Shown in pieces: positions 10,900 through 23,919 of a stretch of 64,000 bases of DNA. Positions within the stretch are counted from its first letter, which is position 1. Every line of letters starts with the position of its first letter. A program made the position numbers and the translations under genes. The notes below the pieces were generated by a model. That model made no database searches. It was not told the origin of the DNA and was given only the letters and a program-made list of their open reading frames with translations. The stretch comes from Antedon bifida (Eukaryota; Echinodermata; Crinoidea; Comatulida; Antedonidae): NCBI GenBank assembly GCA_963402885.1, contig OY727100.1:7179501-7243500 (forward strand), given 5' to 3'.

Positions 10900-13200
10900 G
10901 GCCTACACTATAATAGCTTATGAGAAGAAAAATTTACTACACAAATGTTATAAGGTAAAAGAAAAATACTAGTATCAAGTTTTAAAAAAATAATAACTTA
11001 GGCGCACTTTTAGTAAAAAAAATGTTGTAAATGTATAGTAGAACCATAGGCATCATATTTTGAAAAATAAAAAATGTCCAAATCATCTAAAATTCTAGTA
11101 AATTACCCAATTTTTATACTAAAGATAAATAAATACATATAGAATTATTGTACCAAATTTGAACAAAATTGAAGTTGGTTAAGTATTTTTCCACGATGGT
11201 TTTTGAATGATGTTTTTACAGTTTTATTTTATCCAAATAATACTAAATTTCTATCACTAATAAAAATCTAACTTTTCGATATACTGTATTACAATTTTGG
11301 AATTAAATACTCTTTTATGAGTGGAACACACTTACGCTATAAAATATTAAAATGTAATGTAACTATTAGTCATTAATTAGATATTACTTAACTTTTTTTC
11401 CCCGTTATTTGAAACCTACGCGAAATAATAAGAGAGGACGCTGTTTTACTGGTAATAGATATGGTTATTAAATATGTGTTGTATTCTTCCGCTCGAGTAT
11501 TCTTTAACCCCACAGACTACATCGCCCAGATAAATAGCGAGATCCTAAATATTTTTGTATTCTTATATACTATATAGGAAAGATGATTTCATTTTGCTAA
11601 AGGAACCTTTAGAAATACAATAGCTTTATTTATTTGCAGTTTATTCAACAAGAAACGGAAACTAAATATCTAAATAAATAAAGTATAGACATAATGAATT
11701 AAATTAATACGAGAAAATGTATTATCAATGGGCAAAATGTGTAGCATTGATGCCATAAAAAATAAATTGACGAGTATCGGTAAATATGTAGGCTTAGCTC
11801 GTGGTTCAGTGTAGCGAAGGAAATTCACTTTAGCTGCGTATCCTTATTACCACAACGCGAGAGAAATTGGCCTAACGGGTAGGCCTAGGACTTGTAGTGT
11901 GGGGGGCCTAGAAAGTCAAGCAGAGTGCCTCGGCCAACCTACGTTCCCTAGTAGGTAGAATGTTAATTTAGACCAGGCCATTTTTAAATAGGGTTTGTAT
12001 AGCGGAAATAGTTCTGGTGGTTCTACTTATATTTATTTGTATTAAATGATTTACCAAATCCTATACTTATACTACCTTAACAGAAAAATTAGTAATAAAC
12101 TAATAATTACTTCTACGGGAAAATATTTTATATCGACGGGGCAAAAAATATCTGCATTCTTAAACAATAAGTTGACGAGTCTCAAAAAGTGTGGGCCTAG
12201 GCCTAGGCCTATTTAAGTGTTTTTTTGCACGAACCTCCTGCGGGGAAGTTTGATTTCGGCCTATCCGTTGTATTGTATTGTATAGCAATACACTTTTTAT
12301 ACTTAGCTAGGCCTAGGCCCCTAGCTAGTAGTTTTTTTATTGGAATGTGGAAGGATGTCTTCGTATCAAATTAGCTTTGGATACAAATTGTTTTTTTAAG
12401 GTAAAGTGGTTGCAACAATAGAATAGGCCTAGCTAGGCCTAGGCCTAATCATAATAATAGGCCTAGGCCTAGTATTAGCTCTAGGCCTACTAGGCCTATA
12501 GTCTATTATAGCTCTAGGCCTAGTTAGGCTAGCTAGGCCTATATGACAGATCTGTTTTCTTCTTCTTTCTTTTATGGGAATGGGTTAGGCCTAAGTAAGG
12601 CCTAGCTATAGGCTAGTATTATTACTATAAAGGCTATATCGTTAGTCTAGTATCAAGCTAGCCTAGGCCGAAGACCCTATATTCAATTAGGCCTAGCTTA
12701 GATATCAATTGGTTTTTCTGTTGACAGCTTTCATTCTAAAAACTAGGAAATGTAATTTTGGTTTAAGGTTTATTTTTTTTAGGCCCAGCAGGCTAGCCTA
12801 CATGCTGGGACCTATCATCCTAGTATTGGCCTAGCCTATATACCAATACCTAATAAATACAGTACAATCTATCCGCATGTCCTATATTAAACACCAAACC
12901 AAAGACTATTCAGGGTTATATGTAACAAATACGATGTAAATAGGCCTATATGCTTTTTATAAATCAACTTCAGTTCCAAAAAGTCAATATTTATATAGTT
13001 AAAAACAAGGAATATTTAAATAACGCTAACTGTTACGCCGTACACATCTTTTGATCGATTCAATAAGCAATATTTTATAATTCGAGATCTGTGCTGACTT
13101 GTCTGTGTTCTTGGGTGATTCTTCAGACAAGACATAAAGTTGTTGGTCACTGTCTGTACGACCTAATAATTAATAATTAATTAATAAATTAGTAGAATTG
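10900..13200. other. AT-rich non-coding DNA with a TAGGCCTA field
   Basis: No gene recognised. TAGGCCTA and close variants are dense at about 11,865-12,690 and recur at 12,780-12,960. A weak direct repeat (GGGCAAAA to TTGACGAGT) links about 11,730-11,785 and 12,135-12,180. TAGGCCTA is its own reverse complement. The same word is scattered through the window, including both sides of the element at 35,041-37,484. Confidence 0.6.
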
Positions 13201-13232
13201 TTATTGTTTCTTCAGAAGAAAAAAATCTCAAA

Positions 13233-13335
13233 ATGACCAACAGAAGACGACTGGATATGTGTTTTGAAGCATCTCATAAATTATTAGAAGACAAGACCCA
13301 GATGGACATTTACTGTATTCTATTTGAAGGAAAAG
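13233..13335 (+). CDS. possible first exon of an unrecognised gene
   Basis: ATG at 13,233 opens a 34-codon frame (MTNRRRLDMCFEASHKLLED then TQMDIYCILFEGK) ending at a good donor, AAAAG|GTAATC. A CA-flanked purine-rich leader precedes it. The composition looks like protein, but no following exon in phase 1 was identified and I do not recognise the product. It might belong to a gene captured or broken by the fibrocystin-like duplication downstream. Confidence 0.3.
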
Positions 13336-13853
13336 GTAATCTTATAATAGGCTTACTAATATTTTATGCAGTGTAGTGAAATTCAGGCATCACTGCATCA
13401 GTGGAAAATTCAGAATGTTAACACCAGACCATGATTTACTGGCTAATTGTTAAAAAGTGATATATTGTGATATATGCAGTAGTTATTTGAAAAAAACCAT
13501 AAATCATTAATTAAAAATACTGTTGCAGCCAATGGCGCAATTGCAGATAATTCTTCTTTTTATAAAAAAAAGTGCAAAAAAGAATTATAAGGCTTCCATT
13601 TCAGCAGGGCTTGATTTTTGTTTTTGTTGTGACTAGCCCACTGGGCAAGATAACTTAACTTAATTATATTAAGCCTATAGTTTAAGTAAATGCTAAATTA
13701 AATTATAAATAAACAACTATAAAATAAAATTATTTTTAATTTACACTAAAATATGTTTTAATGTTAATAATAAATTAAGTACAAAGTACTGTAAAATATT
13801 TCATCCCAATTGTTAATTAACTTAATCAACGGGTAAGTATAATGTTCCCTTAG

Positions 13854-15535
13854 GTTGCTTTCTTGGATATTGGAGAAGTTACTGTAGAAGGTCCAGCGGT
13901 TGTATACATTTCATAATGGCTTCAGTCCTGCTATCGGGATGTTTGGTACTTCAGGACTAACAATTCAGGATAATGTAATTCACCACACAGTTGGAGCAGG
14001 TAAGCAATGCCAAAATACTTCTCTTTCCCTTATATAGTAACTTACATTTTAGATTAATCTGCTGTTCTGTCTTTCCTGGTACATATCAAGACCGCTACAA
14101 TGCTGAGGATATATCGTGGCCAGCAGGTATTGAAATTGAGAGCTCCAGAGATGTCATCCTACAAGACAACACTGTGGTAGGCTCTGAGATGGTGCTGTAC
14201 CATGTCAGTGGGGAGATTGTGACGTTGAAAGTCAATGGAGCAACAACGAAGGCCATACTTCTTTGCACGGTGTTCATGACGAGGGATGGTCAGAGAGACT
14301 GCACACAGATTGCCAATTTCTTCATCTGGAAGAATTGGGATTATGGAGTCTTTTTCCAAATTTCGAGTTCCGTTGTAAATGACTGATCTTGTTCTTGCTG
14401 ACAACAACATCGGGGTGATGCCATTTGTCATTGAGCCATCTTCTCTTAGTCATGAAGGTGTTGATAAGTATGTGTGAGAATGGACGTTTATAATTGGTAC
14501 AAGCCTGTTCTTTGATTGCGATGAGTTACAGGTAGGTTCAGTAAGATTTAACATTAAATAGCATGTTACAAACCGAATACTGTATATATTATGTAATTAT
14601 GATGAATTAGATTAGATAATGTATAAATGTAAAAATCATAATGAATGAAACAATGTTAATGACGATGAAATAAAAGTGGGAAACCAAAAAAAAAAAAAAA
14701 AAGATATTTTAAACAGTTTCAATAAATATGAACATTTTTATTATTCATTTTAAAAGATGTTTTTTTTTTTTTTCTGTATTTCAATTTTTATTATATTTTC
14801 ATTTTGGGGAACTCTATTTTGCATTCACTCGAAAGGAAATTTGTCAAAGGACTTTCTTACTCTTCTACCTCCTCCTTTTTCTTAACGTGTACTGATAATG
14901 CCATTCCATTGTGTAATCAGTTACGTAATTTATAAATTCTGATTAAAATATTACATTTTTCCATTAACATTTTCATGTAAATATTTCAGAATCAACCGGA
15001 GAATGCAGGTCAAAGTGCAAAACAGCGTGCACCTCGTCCAGAGAACGGAAATGCTGGATTCGTGTGGGCAAATTTCATGTAATGGTGCTCAATTTTTTCA
15101 ATTTCATGGTATACATAATTACCCAGCTATTGCTGGAAGCACAAGATTGCAAGGTATGTAAAAGCATGACATAATCTGGTCCTTACTTGGACAAACCTAG
15201 TCCTTACTTCGACAAACCAACAACTGCCATTGTTTGAGTTCTATTGCAGGAAACGCATACTCATACTGTTTACACATGAAGCTGAATGCTTATAGGTACA
15301 AAGAAGGTAACAGTCAGAGACAAGAACAGGGTTTACATACATATACCTAATTTAGGGTAAGTACTAATAGTATTTATCCTATATATCTACGGACCACTTG
15401 CATTTATCCAAGTTACGTTATTGTAAATCATTGTGTATCTTTACTTGCTAATTGCATTATTTTCATCAACCTAGTACACTTACTGTACCTACAATACTTT
15501 TCATTTAATCTTAACACTACAGTAAAGTTAAAAAG
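13854..15535 (+). pseudogene. PKHD1L1: fibrocystin-L-like pseudogene, copy A, upstream part
   Basis: Relic exons at 13,854-13,999, about 14,054-14,531, 14,990-15,153 and 15,294-15,356. The encoded pieces (TFHNGFSP-type block, VILQDNTVVGSE, NFFIWKNWDYGVFFQ, NNIGVMPFVI, YPAIAGSTRLQ, VYIHIPNLG) come in the order of the parallel beta-helix region of fibrocystin and fibrocystin-L, large secreted-domain membrane proteins; which paralogue it is cannot be decided here. Damage: a short deletion in the first exon, a frameshift and stop after FFQISSSVVND, a TGA after VDKYV, two small deletions in the 14,990 exon, and loss of the exon that copy B has at 19,502. Homology to copy B continues through the next intron to about 15,535, and 15,497-15,501 keeps the unoccupied Gypsy target CTTTT. 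All exons share intron phases with copy B. Confidence 0.75.
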
Positions 15536-15985
15536 ACCCCCTTCCCTACGTTTTTTAGATCTAATTTAAGGTCACAAACTACAATTAATGTAAAAATAAA
15601 TATTATATGGTAACTTTTTTGTCTTTAAATGGTTTAAAATGTGAAAAATAAGTTGATTCTAGTAATTTTAGCGGCCCGCTATAAATCCCAAAATGCATTG
15701 CGTGCGGATTGATATTTTTGTTTTTCTTCTGTAATTCACCCACTTTTTGATTGATCGTGAGGCCAAAACAAATGGAAGACTCATAAATTTTCACCGAAAA
15801 TACCAGGTTTTCCCCATTTTGTATCAACGGAGTCTGGCAAATATAGAAAGACAATTAATGCAGCAACTATACAACGTCAGGCTAGGTATATAACTAGCAT
15901 ACGATATTCGTACGTTACCGATGTTTACCGGCTAGGCCTACAAAACTCAGCCTAGCTAGGCTAGACCTAAAGACTGCCCATTTAA
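15536..15985. other. unrelated segment replacing fibrocystin-like exons
   Basis: Copy A loses homology to copy B at about 15,536 and regains it at about 15,986, which corresponds to about 27,990 of copy B. The intervening 450 bp resembles nothing in copy B and includes TAGGCCTA-type words near 15,930-15,970. It marks either a deletion repaired with filler or a separate insertion. The only frame here, on the minus strand, has no recognisable domain. Confidence 0.5.
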
Positions 15986-16470
15986 ATTCAGCATTGTTTA
16001 TTCCAACTCATCCACGCTAGAAGGTATCAACTCAACAGAGTTTTCTGTCATTGAGGGTGTTTTCCACATATCAATCGCAGATCAACACTAAAAGTTGTTG
16101 AGAAATTTGATGTTCAGTTTAATCTAATTGAAGATTTTACAATGGATATTGCAGAACATCTGGATTCCATAGGTTGGTGATTTTTTAATTAATTATAAGT
16201 CATTTTCAAATTGTCAATGCAGTTTTTCTCTCTAATTAACCATCCATCTTCTATTTAATACTGCATTATAATTCTAAAATCACCATCAATTGTAGACTAG
16301 TGTATCCAATCTAAGAGCAACTTCTTTTTGAAGACTACAGTCCATTTCAAATTTTCAATGCAGGTCTCCCTCTATTTAACCCACTACCTTCTATTAATAC
16401 TTCCCCCTACCCCAATTTTAAAAGCATCTTCAATTGTAGACTATCGTATCCACTCTAAGAGCAACAAACG
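15986..16470 (+). pseudogene. PKHD1L1: fibrocystin-L-like pseudogene, copy A, downstream part
   Basis: Matches 27,988-28,471 of copy B nearly base for base, starting with FSIVYSNSSTLEGINSTEFS-type codons and ending in the following intron (GTATCCACTCTAAGAGCAAC). A stop (TAA) follows the ADQ codons in both copies, and the open reading then resumes in another frame with VEKFDVQFNLIEDF. Present only as a fragment. Confidence 0.7.
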
Positions 16471-16489
16471 TTACTGTTACCATGAATAG

Positions 16490-18170
16490 GTATAATAAGT
16501 TCAATTTATCCACGGAGGCCCAGATCAATACAGGGTTGCTCTTCCCAGCTTCTCGAACTTCACTAAATTCTTATTGGATGCTACACACACAGATCCTCTC
16601 AATTTAAGATGCAGGCGAGCATGTTCATACATGCATACATACTGTACATTAATTAAACAAATATCCAGTCAAATGTGTGTACAACAGGGTCATTGTTTAG
16701 AAATTGAGCAACGCATTGCTTTTTCAACCTTTGACATCCATTGACAGTTTTCATTTGAGCACCCACAGCGCCTTAAACTTCTCACTAAAGCTTTTCTGGT
16801 AGCTACTTAAAATCTATCCGTTTTAAAAGCAGGTATTTTGAGTCTCTAAGATGAGGAGTGCCATAATCTGTCTTCATATACAAAATGAAGTTTGTAATTG
16901 TTAAATATACAGTATATGTTGACATAGTGTGGACACCTTCTTCATCTAGACTCCGATATCCAAGCTCAAAGAGCTCTATGCGAGGAAACAAACAATGAGA
17001 AAAGTTAAGAGACTAAGGGGACGACCCAAAATCACATCAAAATTATAGAAAATGAAAAAACAAAAATAAACAAGTCTATGCACACTTTGGACAATAATCG
17101 CTCTGATTGGGGAAGTCTTGTTAAGTGCGCTATGTCGCAAGATGTTCAGCGTTCGTGATAGTGATATGTTTGCGGTACAGAACGATCACAGCATGTTGAT
17201 TGAAATGTGGAGAAAAACGCAACCGTTCTTTTCATATTGATTTCATCATGCAACAATATGTCAAATAATTTGACCATACACCTACCGTGTATACGTTTAT
17301 GTAGTGTATGTAAGTTTTTTTTTAATATTGTGAGTTATATTAAATATTTGTGTTTCTTTGTAGAGCACAATTTTCTAAAATAGAGAAAATGGCACTGCCT
17401 GAGAAGGTACCTTAAGTTAAAATGTCAGACTATGCGAATGAATCTAAGGAAGAAGAGTGCTAGCAGTGGATCTAATCAACTATTGTAAGTATTAAGCCTA
17501 AGAAATAAATATTTAGAATATTTATTCTTTGTGTTGAAGTATACAGTGCCAGTAACTACTGTTTATGTGTACACTAAACTGTTTGCAGTCCAAACTTCTA
17601 GCATTCTCTTTATTTGCCTTCTTTCCTTCTTTGGAAACTTAAGATTATATAATCGTTGGGAAAACTAACATTATCAGCTCTATCACTCATTATTTCTGGT
17701 CATTAATGGTGATGATTTTTATATTTTTAATTAATAAACAATTTATTGAATCATGGCGATGATTGTTATTAGATTGAGAGAAAATAATTATAAATAGACC
17801 ACCATGGTTCCTTAGGCAGGATGCTTTACTCTCATTGCCTTATTCTTCGGATGAGATGTAAAGCCGTTGGTCCTGTGTACTTAACAGTGCACATTAAAGA
17901 ACGTGGATTGTCTCCCGGTGTGCTGATCTGGTAGGCGCTGCACTGCTGGCTGTCGAGGGTCCGTGGAGGGCCTAATCCGAATTTCCTCAGTTTCCAGTAA
18001 AGCTTGAGGACCAGAATAATACATTATAATAACACAGGTTGTGTTAAAATACTTCTATAAAGGAACATTCTTACATTGGAAAGTGTTAGTTCTGTAATTG
18101 TAACTTTTTTTTCCCTGAGGTTTTTGTCTGGCACTTATTCATTCGATAGTGACACTTATTTATTTGTTTC
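16490..18170. other. non-coding spacer with a possible repeat
   Basis: No gene recognised. At about 17,815-17,960 a stretch reading GGATGCTTTACTCTCATTGC and later TAAAGCCGTTGGTCCTGTGT resembles repeats I recall as common in marine invertebrates. Family unknown. Segments at 18,030-18,075 and 18,117-18,140 are repeated, in swapped order, at about 28,730-28,775 and 28,661-28,690, showing that the duplicated locus was rearranged. Confidence 0.4.
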
Positions 18171-18172
18171 AG

Positions 18173-19669
18173 ATTTTTATGAGCCACATTATTCAGTTGC
18201 TTTCTTGGATATTGGAGAAGTTACTGTAGAAAGTCCATCGTTTGTACGTGAATATACATTTCATAATGGCTTCAGTCCTGCTATCGGGATGCAATTCAGG
18301 ATAATGTAATTCACCACACAGTTGGAGCAGGTAAGCAATACCAAAATACTTCTCTTTTCCTTATATAGTAACTTACATTTTAGATTTTAGACAACAACAT
18401 CGGGGTGATGCCATTTGTCATTGGGCCATCTTCTCTTAGTCATGAAGCTGTTGATAAGTATGTGTGAGAATGTAGTCATCGTTTATAATTGGTACAAGCC
18501 TGTTCTTTGATTGCGATGAGTTACAGGTAGGTTCAGTAAGAATATAAACATTTGTAGCATGTTACAAACCGAATACTGTAATTAAGCAATTATGATGAAT
18601 TAGATTAGATAATGTATAAATGTAAAAATCATAATGAATGGAACAATGTTAATGACGATGAAATAAAAGTGGGAAACCCAAAAAAGACACAAAAAAAAGA
18701 TATAAACATTTTCAATAAATATGAACATTTTTATTATTCATTTTAAAAGATTTTATTTCTGTTTTTCAAATGTTATTATTTTGTCAGTTTGAGGAACTAT
18801 ATTTTGCATTCTGTCAAATAAAATCAATGTATAGATATTATATATGCATACTTGACTTTCATAAGGAAATTTGTCAAAGGACTTTCTTACTCTTCTACTT
18901 AACGTGTACTGATAATGCCATTCCATTGTGTAATCAGTCACGTAATTTATAAATTCTGATTAAAATATTACATTTTCCCATTAACATTTTCATGTAAATA
19001 TTTCAGAATCAACCGGAGAATGCAGGTCAAAGTGCAAAACAGTGTGCACCTTGTGGTCCAGACAATGGAAATGCTGGATACGTGAGGGCAAATTTCATGT
19101 CTGGTGATAATGGTGCTCCATTTTTTCCATTTCATGGTATACATAATTACCCAGCTATTGCTGGAAGCACAAGATTGCAAGGTATGTAAAAGCATGACAT
19201 AATCTGGTCCTTACTTGTACAAACCTAGTCCTTACTTATGACAAACCAGTTGAGTTCTATTGCAGGAAACGCATACTCATACTGTTTACACATGAAGCTG
19301 AATGCTTATTTGGATAACATAAAATTGCCATTGTATCCAAGTTATCACCACTGTAATGTTGAGGTTGTCCCTTAGTACTGTTTTATCATAAAATATGTCT
19401 TTAATATCGGAATACATTTTTGGTGAAACTTACCAAATGAATATATTTCAACATACTTATTCATTTACAAATAAAGGTATTTTGCTCTTTCTTATCAATA
19501 GATGTCACATTCGCTCATTTTGATACTGCGTGTAAGAAAGATCATTACGCTACTATGACCAATCCATCAAATGATGATGGTATCCACCCAATGTCCGCTG
19601 TAGGTACTGTACAAAGAAGGTAACAGTCAGAGACAAGAACAGGGTTTACATACATATACCTAATTTAGG
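18173..19669 (+). pseudogene. PKHD1L1: fibrocystin-L-like pseudogene, copy B, upstream part
   Basis: Exons at 18,173-18,330, about 18,391-18,526 (remnant), 19,007-19,181 and 19,502-19,669, with AG/GT borders and consistent phase 1 joins. Encoded blocks include YSVAFLDIGEVTVESP, EYTFHNGFSPAIGM, NNIGVMPFVIGPSS, FMSGDNGAPFFPFHG, DVTFAHFDTAC and VYIHIPNLG, in fibrocystin order. The 19,007 exon is fully open. Damage: a 19-nt deletion after PAIGM relative to copy A, loss of about 330 bp of the second exon, stops before DCDEL, and a one-base shift after MSAVGT. The damage differs from copy A, so the two copies decayed separately after duplication. Continues after the Gypsy element at 25,375. Confidence 0.78.
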
Positions 19670-19809
19670 GTAAGTACTAATAGTATTTATCCTATATATC
19701 TACGGACCACTTGCATTTATCCAAGTTACGTAAATGTAAATCATTGTGTATCCTTACTTGCTAGTTGCATTATTTTCATCAACCTAGTACACTTACCTAC
19801 AATACTTTT

Positions 19810-20117
19810 TGTAATGTACCGATTTACAATACAAATAAGTGAGAGAGAGACAAGTTCTGTTATAGTTGAAAGCTAGCACTGAAGTGTTTATTGTTTATTC
19901 TTTATTCTACATCTACTATATATAATAACAATATCGGTAATGGGTAATTAATCTGTCAAGGTTTAGTGGTCTCAGCAGAGGGGTCTACTTTAGCCATTAG
20001 TGACCATTAAGTAGCCAGGGTTATATAGAAGTGGGTTAACATAATATATATGGTAACAGGTGAAGGAAGTATAAATAATTGGTAGCAAGTAATATTAATC
20101 AAGTTCAATACATTACA
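19810..20117 (-). repeat. 3' LTR of the Gypsy element
   Basis: 308 bp, TG...CA ends. It differs from the 5' LTR by a few substitutions and indels (for example an extra segment near 20,020-20,040), so the insertion is not recent. Confidence 0.9.
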
Positions 20118-20132
20118 TTCCCTCCCTTCTAT
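20118..20132 (-). promoter_or_regulatory. polypurine tract
   Basis: Read on the minus strand, AGAAGGGAGGGAA abuts the 3' LTR. This is the expected primer site for plus-strand synthesis. Confidence 0.75.
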
Positions 20133-20339
20133 TATAAACAATTCTAAGCTATTTATTTATAATTGAATCAAAGCAGCACTGTACTAAGTTATGGTTTAAT
20201 AACACTTTAAATGTATATGGTATAATGCACTGTATAAAGTAAAATATAAGATCAACATTTTAAATTGTCCAGTAATAATGTCCATAAAAGTTTCTATATT
20301 TCAGTTATTAAAAATGTCCATATCTTTTCGGGCGGTTTT

Positions 20340-23300
20340 CTATCGCGAGTAAGGTATACTCTTCGCTGAGCAGTAATAGACTGTGCTTCGACAGTCGATT
20401 GTGATGTTTCCACTGTTCAGATTTGGATTAATGAGCATTGGAGGTAATTGTGGAGGATCATCTTTGTTTGTAAGCTGTTTATCCTGAGTTTGAACAGGCC
20501 TATAACGCTTCCTGATATGGTCGGCATGACGACGACAAACTCGTCCATCTTCTAGTTTTATCTTGAATGAGATGCGACCGGATTTTAATATTATTGTTCC
20601 GGGTAACCATTTCAGATTTTGTCCTCTAAAGTTCTTTATATACACCTACTCTCCTTCTACAAAAGTGCGTTCTTTGCATGACGATCATGGGCTAATTTCT
20701 GTTTTTCAAGTTGAGTGATAACACGATCTGCTTGATAAGGGTGTAAAAGATCAAAATGCGTTTTCAATTTTCGGCCATTCAGTAATTCTGCTGGTGTTTT
20801 GCCAGTTGTGCTATGAGGTGTATTTCTATATTTAAATAGGAATCTTGAATTGTTTTTTTTTAAAACTTTATTTGGTAATCAAGGTTAAAAAACAATAAAA
20901 TATAATACATAGAAAATAGAAAAACAATTGCACGGAAAAAACAGGCCTTGATTACAAGGAATGCCAAGAAAAGTTAAAAACTTATTTCCACTTGGGTCCT
21001 AAAAACAAGAAACTGATAACAAGAACATACAAATTACAACATAAGAATCTTGCGACTTTTGTTTCGATATATCCATCTTTCATACGTTTCATTGTTTCTT
21101 TAAATGTGCGTACAGCACGTTCCGCAAGACCATTCGATGATGGGTGATATGGGGCTGTTAAAGAATGTCTTATTCCATTTCGCTTTACGAATGTATGAAA
21201 TTCATCACTGGTGAAACATGTTCCATTGTCGGATACTATTTTATCTGGCAATTCATGCGATGCAAATATAAGCCTGAGCTTATCCACTGTGGTATTTGTC
21301 GTTGAGGAATTTACCGGAATTACCTCAAGCCATTTTGAGTATGCATCGTATTAAAAACATTTTTCCAATAAATGGTCCAGCATAGTCGATATGTAATCGT
21401 GACCATGGTCTATTTGGCCAATTCCATGGGTGCAATGGTGCTTAAGGTGGTAAAGTTTGATTGGATTGGCATGTATCGCACTGCTTTGATATGTCTTTGT
21501 CCATATTAGGCCACCATAACGAATCCCGAGCAAAACTTTTCATTCTGACAATTCCAGTATGACCATCATGTAGTGCTTGTAGCAACTGTTTTCTACCAGG
21601 CTGTGGAACAACAATTCTATTTCCCCACAAAATACATCCATCTTGTGTAGAGAGTTCTGTTTGTCAGATCCATCCAATATGGTTGCAAGTTTTCAATTTT
21701 TGGATTAGTATTGGGCCAACCCTTTTCAATGTAGTAAAGAACTCGAGAAAGTGTTGGATCTTTAACCGTCCAACCTTTAATATCTGCTGTGGAAACTGGA
21801 GATTGGTTCATTGGCTCCATCAATAGAACAGTTTCGGCAGGTTGTGGAATTGATTCTGGTTTTCCTGGCAATGGTAATCTGCTTAAGGCATCCGCATTGG
21901 CATGGGACTTTGTCAGTTTGAATCTTAATGTATATTTGTATGTACCTAATTTCAGTGCCCAACGTTGGATTCTAGCTGATGCTTGGCTAGGCACAAGTCT
22001 GTCCTCATTAATAAGACCCAGCAATGGCTTATGGTCTGTTACCAATGTGAAATGTCTACCATAAATGTAAGACTGAAATCGCGTTACTCCGAAAACGCAT
22101 GCCAAACCTTCTTTCTCAATTTGCGAATACTTTTTTTCCGCTTCTGCAAGTGTTCTAGATGCAAATGCGATTGGTCTTTCTGTACCGTCACTTTGTCGAT
22201 GTGCTAACACAGCCCCAATTCCATATTGAGATGCATCACACGATAATATTATTTCCTTTTTTGGATCATAATGTGCAAGTACTCTGCAGGAAAGTAGCAA
22301 TTCCTTTGATTTATCAAAAGTAGATTGTTCTAAATTTGTCCAGTTCCAAGCTTTATCCTTACGAAGTAAGGCATATAACAGAGCAATTGAGTGTGTTGGA
22401 TAAGTTTGGTAAAAACTTCATAATAAGATAATAATCCCAAATAAGCTCTCAGTTCTGTCAAGTTTTGAGACGCTGGAGCATCTTTAATTGCTCTCACTTT
22501 GGCGTTTGTGGGATGCAATCCCTCTTTGTCGATCAGGTGTCCCAAATAACCAACAGATTTAACCATAAAAACACACTTACTCTTTTTTAGACGAAGTCCA
22601 GCATCTGCCAGTCGCTTTAGGACGGTTTCAAGAGTTTCGAAATGCTCAAAGTCATTCTTTCCTGTAATTAATATATCGTCCAGGTATACTGTAACACCTT
22701 TAATTCCTTGTAATAGTCCTTCCATGACACGCTGGAAAATCGCTGGTGCTGAAGAGACTCCAAACGGCAACCGTGTATATTGTAAAGTCCCATTTGAGTG
22801 TTGATTACAACATATTTTCGAGAATCTTTATCCAAGAGTAATTGTTGGTACGCTTGTGACATATGTCCAATTTAGTAAATTTTTCTTCGGGGCAAAGGAT
22901 ACTGATCAACTTTGGCTGCTTTATTTACAGTAATTTTGTAGTCACCACAGATCCTAATGGTAGATTTATCTGCCTTAAGTACCGGAACTATTGGTGCAGC
23001 CCAGTCTGAAAACTGTATAGGTTCAATAATGCCTTCTCGTTGTAAGCGATCAAGTTCGTCATCTACTTTCTGTCGCAAAGCATACGGAACATTTCTGGCT
23101 TTGCAAAATTTTGGCATTGTCTCTTTATCAACATACATTTTTGCTTCAGTACCCTTAAGGGTACCTAGTTCATCTTTAAATATTTCTTGGTATTTACCAA
23201 GCAGTGAACTTAAATCTAATTGGTTTATTACCTTGATTTGTTGCCAGTCCAACTTTATAAACTGAAGCCAGTCTCGACCAATTAGGGTAGGTCCATCTGT

Positions 23301-23790
23301 TCGCACAATCGTTAACGGTAATATTGTAGTAGTACTCTGGTATGTAACTTCAGCATTAATTTTACCCAAAACATCCATTATTTGTCCAGTGTACGTACGT
23401 AGCTTAACTGACGATGGTTCAAGTTTTCTTTCAGGCCATAATTGCCTAAATTTCGTCTGCGACATTATTGATACCGAGGCTCCTGTGTCAATTTCCATTT
23501 CAGTATCCAAACCATCTAACAGTATCTTAACTTTCATAGGTGGAGGACTAGACGTGGTCTTTATTCCAAATAATTCTTCATACATTTCTGTAGCTATGTT
23601 GCTTGGTTCATCGCTTGGCTCATCTGCCACAACATTTTTAACTGTTTGGGGCTTCCCCTTCTTTTTGCTAAGAGAAACAGATTGAATGTGTCCTACCTTG
23701 TTACAATAATGGCAAGTTGTTTGCTTAAAATAACATTTGTCTGGCAAATGGTTATTCTTTCCACAGCGAAAACATGGTTTCGACTTCTTA
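20340..23790 (-). pseudogene. pol: Gypsy gag zinc knuckles and pol, frameshifted
   Basis: From high to low coordinates on the minus strand. Two CCHC-like knuckles lie at about 23,785-23,685 (the second lacks its final Cys). Aspartic protease has DTGAS at about 23,489-23,475. RT begins near 23,110, with a break at about 22,870, and has YLDD at about 22,686-22,675. RNase H (DASQYGIGAVL, TDHKPLLGL) lies within 22,300-21,617. The integrase zinc domain (HDGHTG, CDTCQSN) is at about 21,570-21,440 and its core carries D in DAYSKW (near 21,349), D in SDNGT and E in LAERAV. The integrase tail lies at 20,645-20,340. At least three frameshifts plus the insertion at 20,848-21,044 inactivate it. No envelope gene is seen. 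Confidence 0.85.
20848..21044 (-). mobile_element. retroposed 3' fragment with poly(A), inside integrase
   Basis: Flanked by GAATCTTG at 20,840-20,847 and 21,045-21,052. On the minus strand it ends with an AATAAAG signal and then a run of nine A. It interrupts the integrase reading frame. Probably a 5'-truncated LINE end or a processed transcript fragment; the source is unknown. Confidence 0.7.
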
Positions 23791-23919
23791 TTTGTATTTG
23801 ATGTAAATTTTGACTTCTTTTTGTAAGCAATTTTGTTTACATTTTCAACTGCATCTGCAGAGGTTGGCTGCGCCAGATCTCTTACATTTCTTGTTGCAGT
23901 TTCGATGCTAGTTGCAATT

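Noticed and set aside
17364-17405. Tiny exon reading MALPEK before a GT
   Set aside because: Acceptor and donor are plausible but six codons with no partner exon cannot be supported.
21789-23685. Plus-strand ORFs inside the Gypsy element
   Set aside because: Antisense shadows of RT, RNase H and protease coding sequence.
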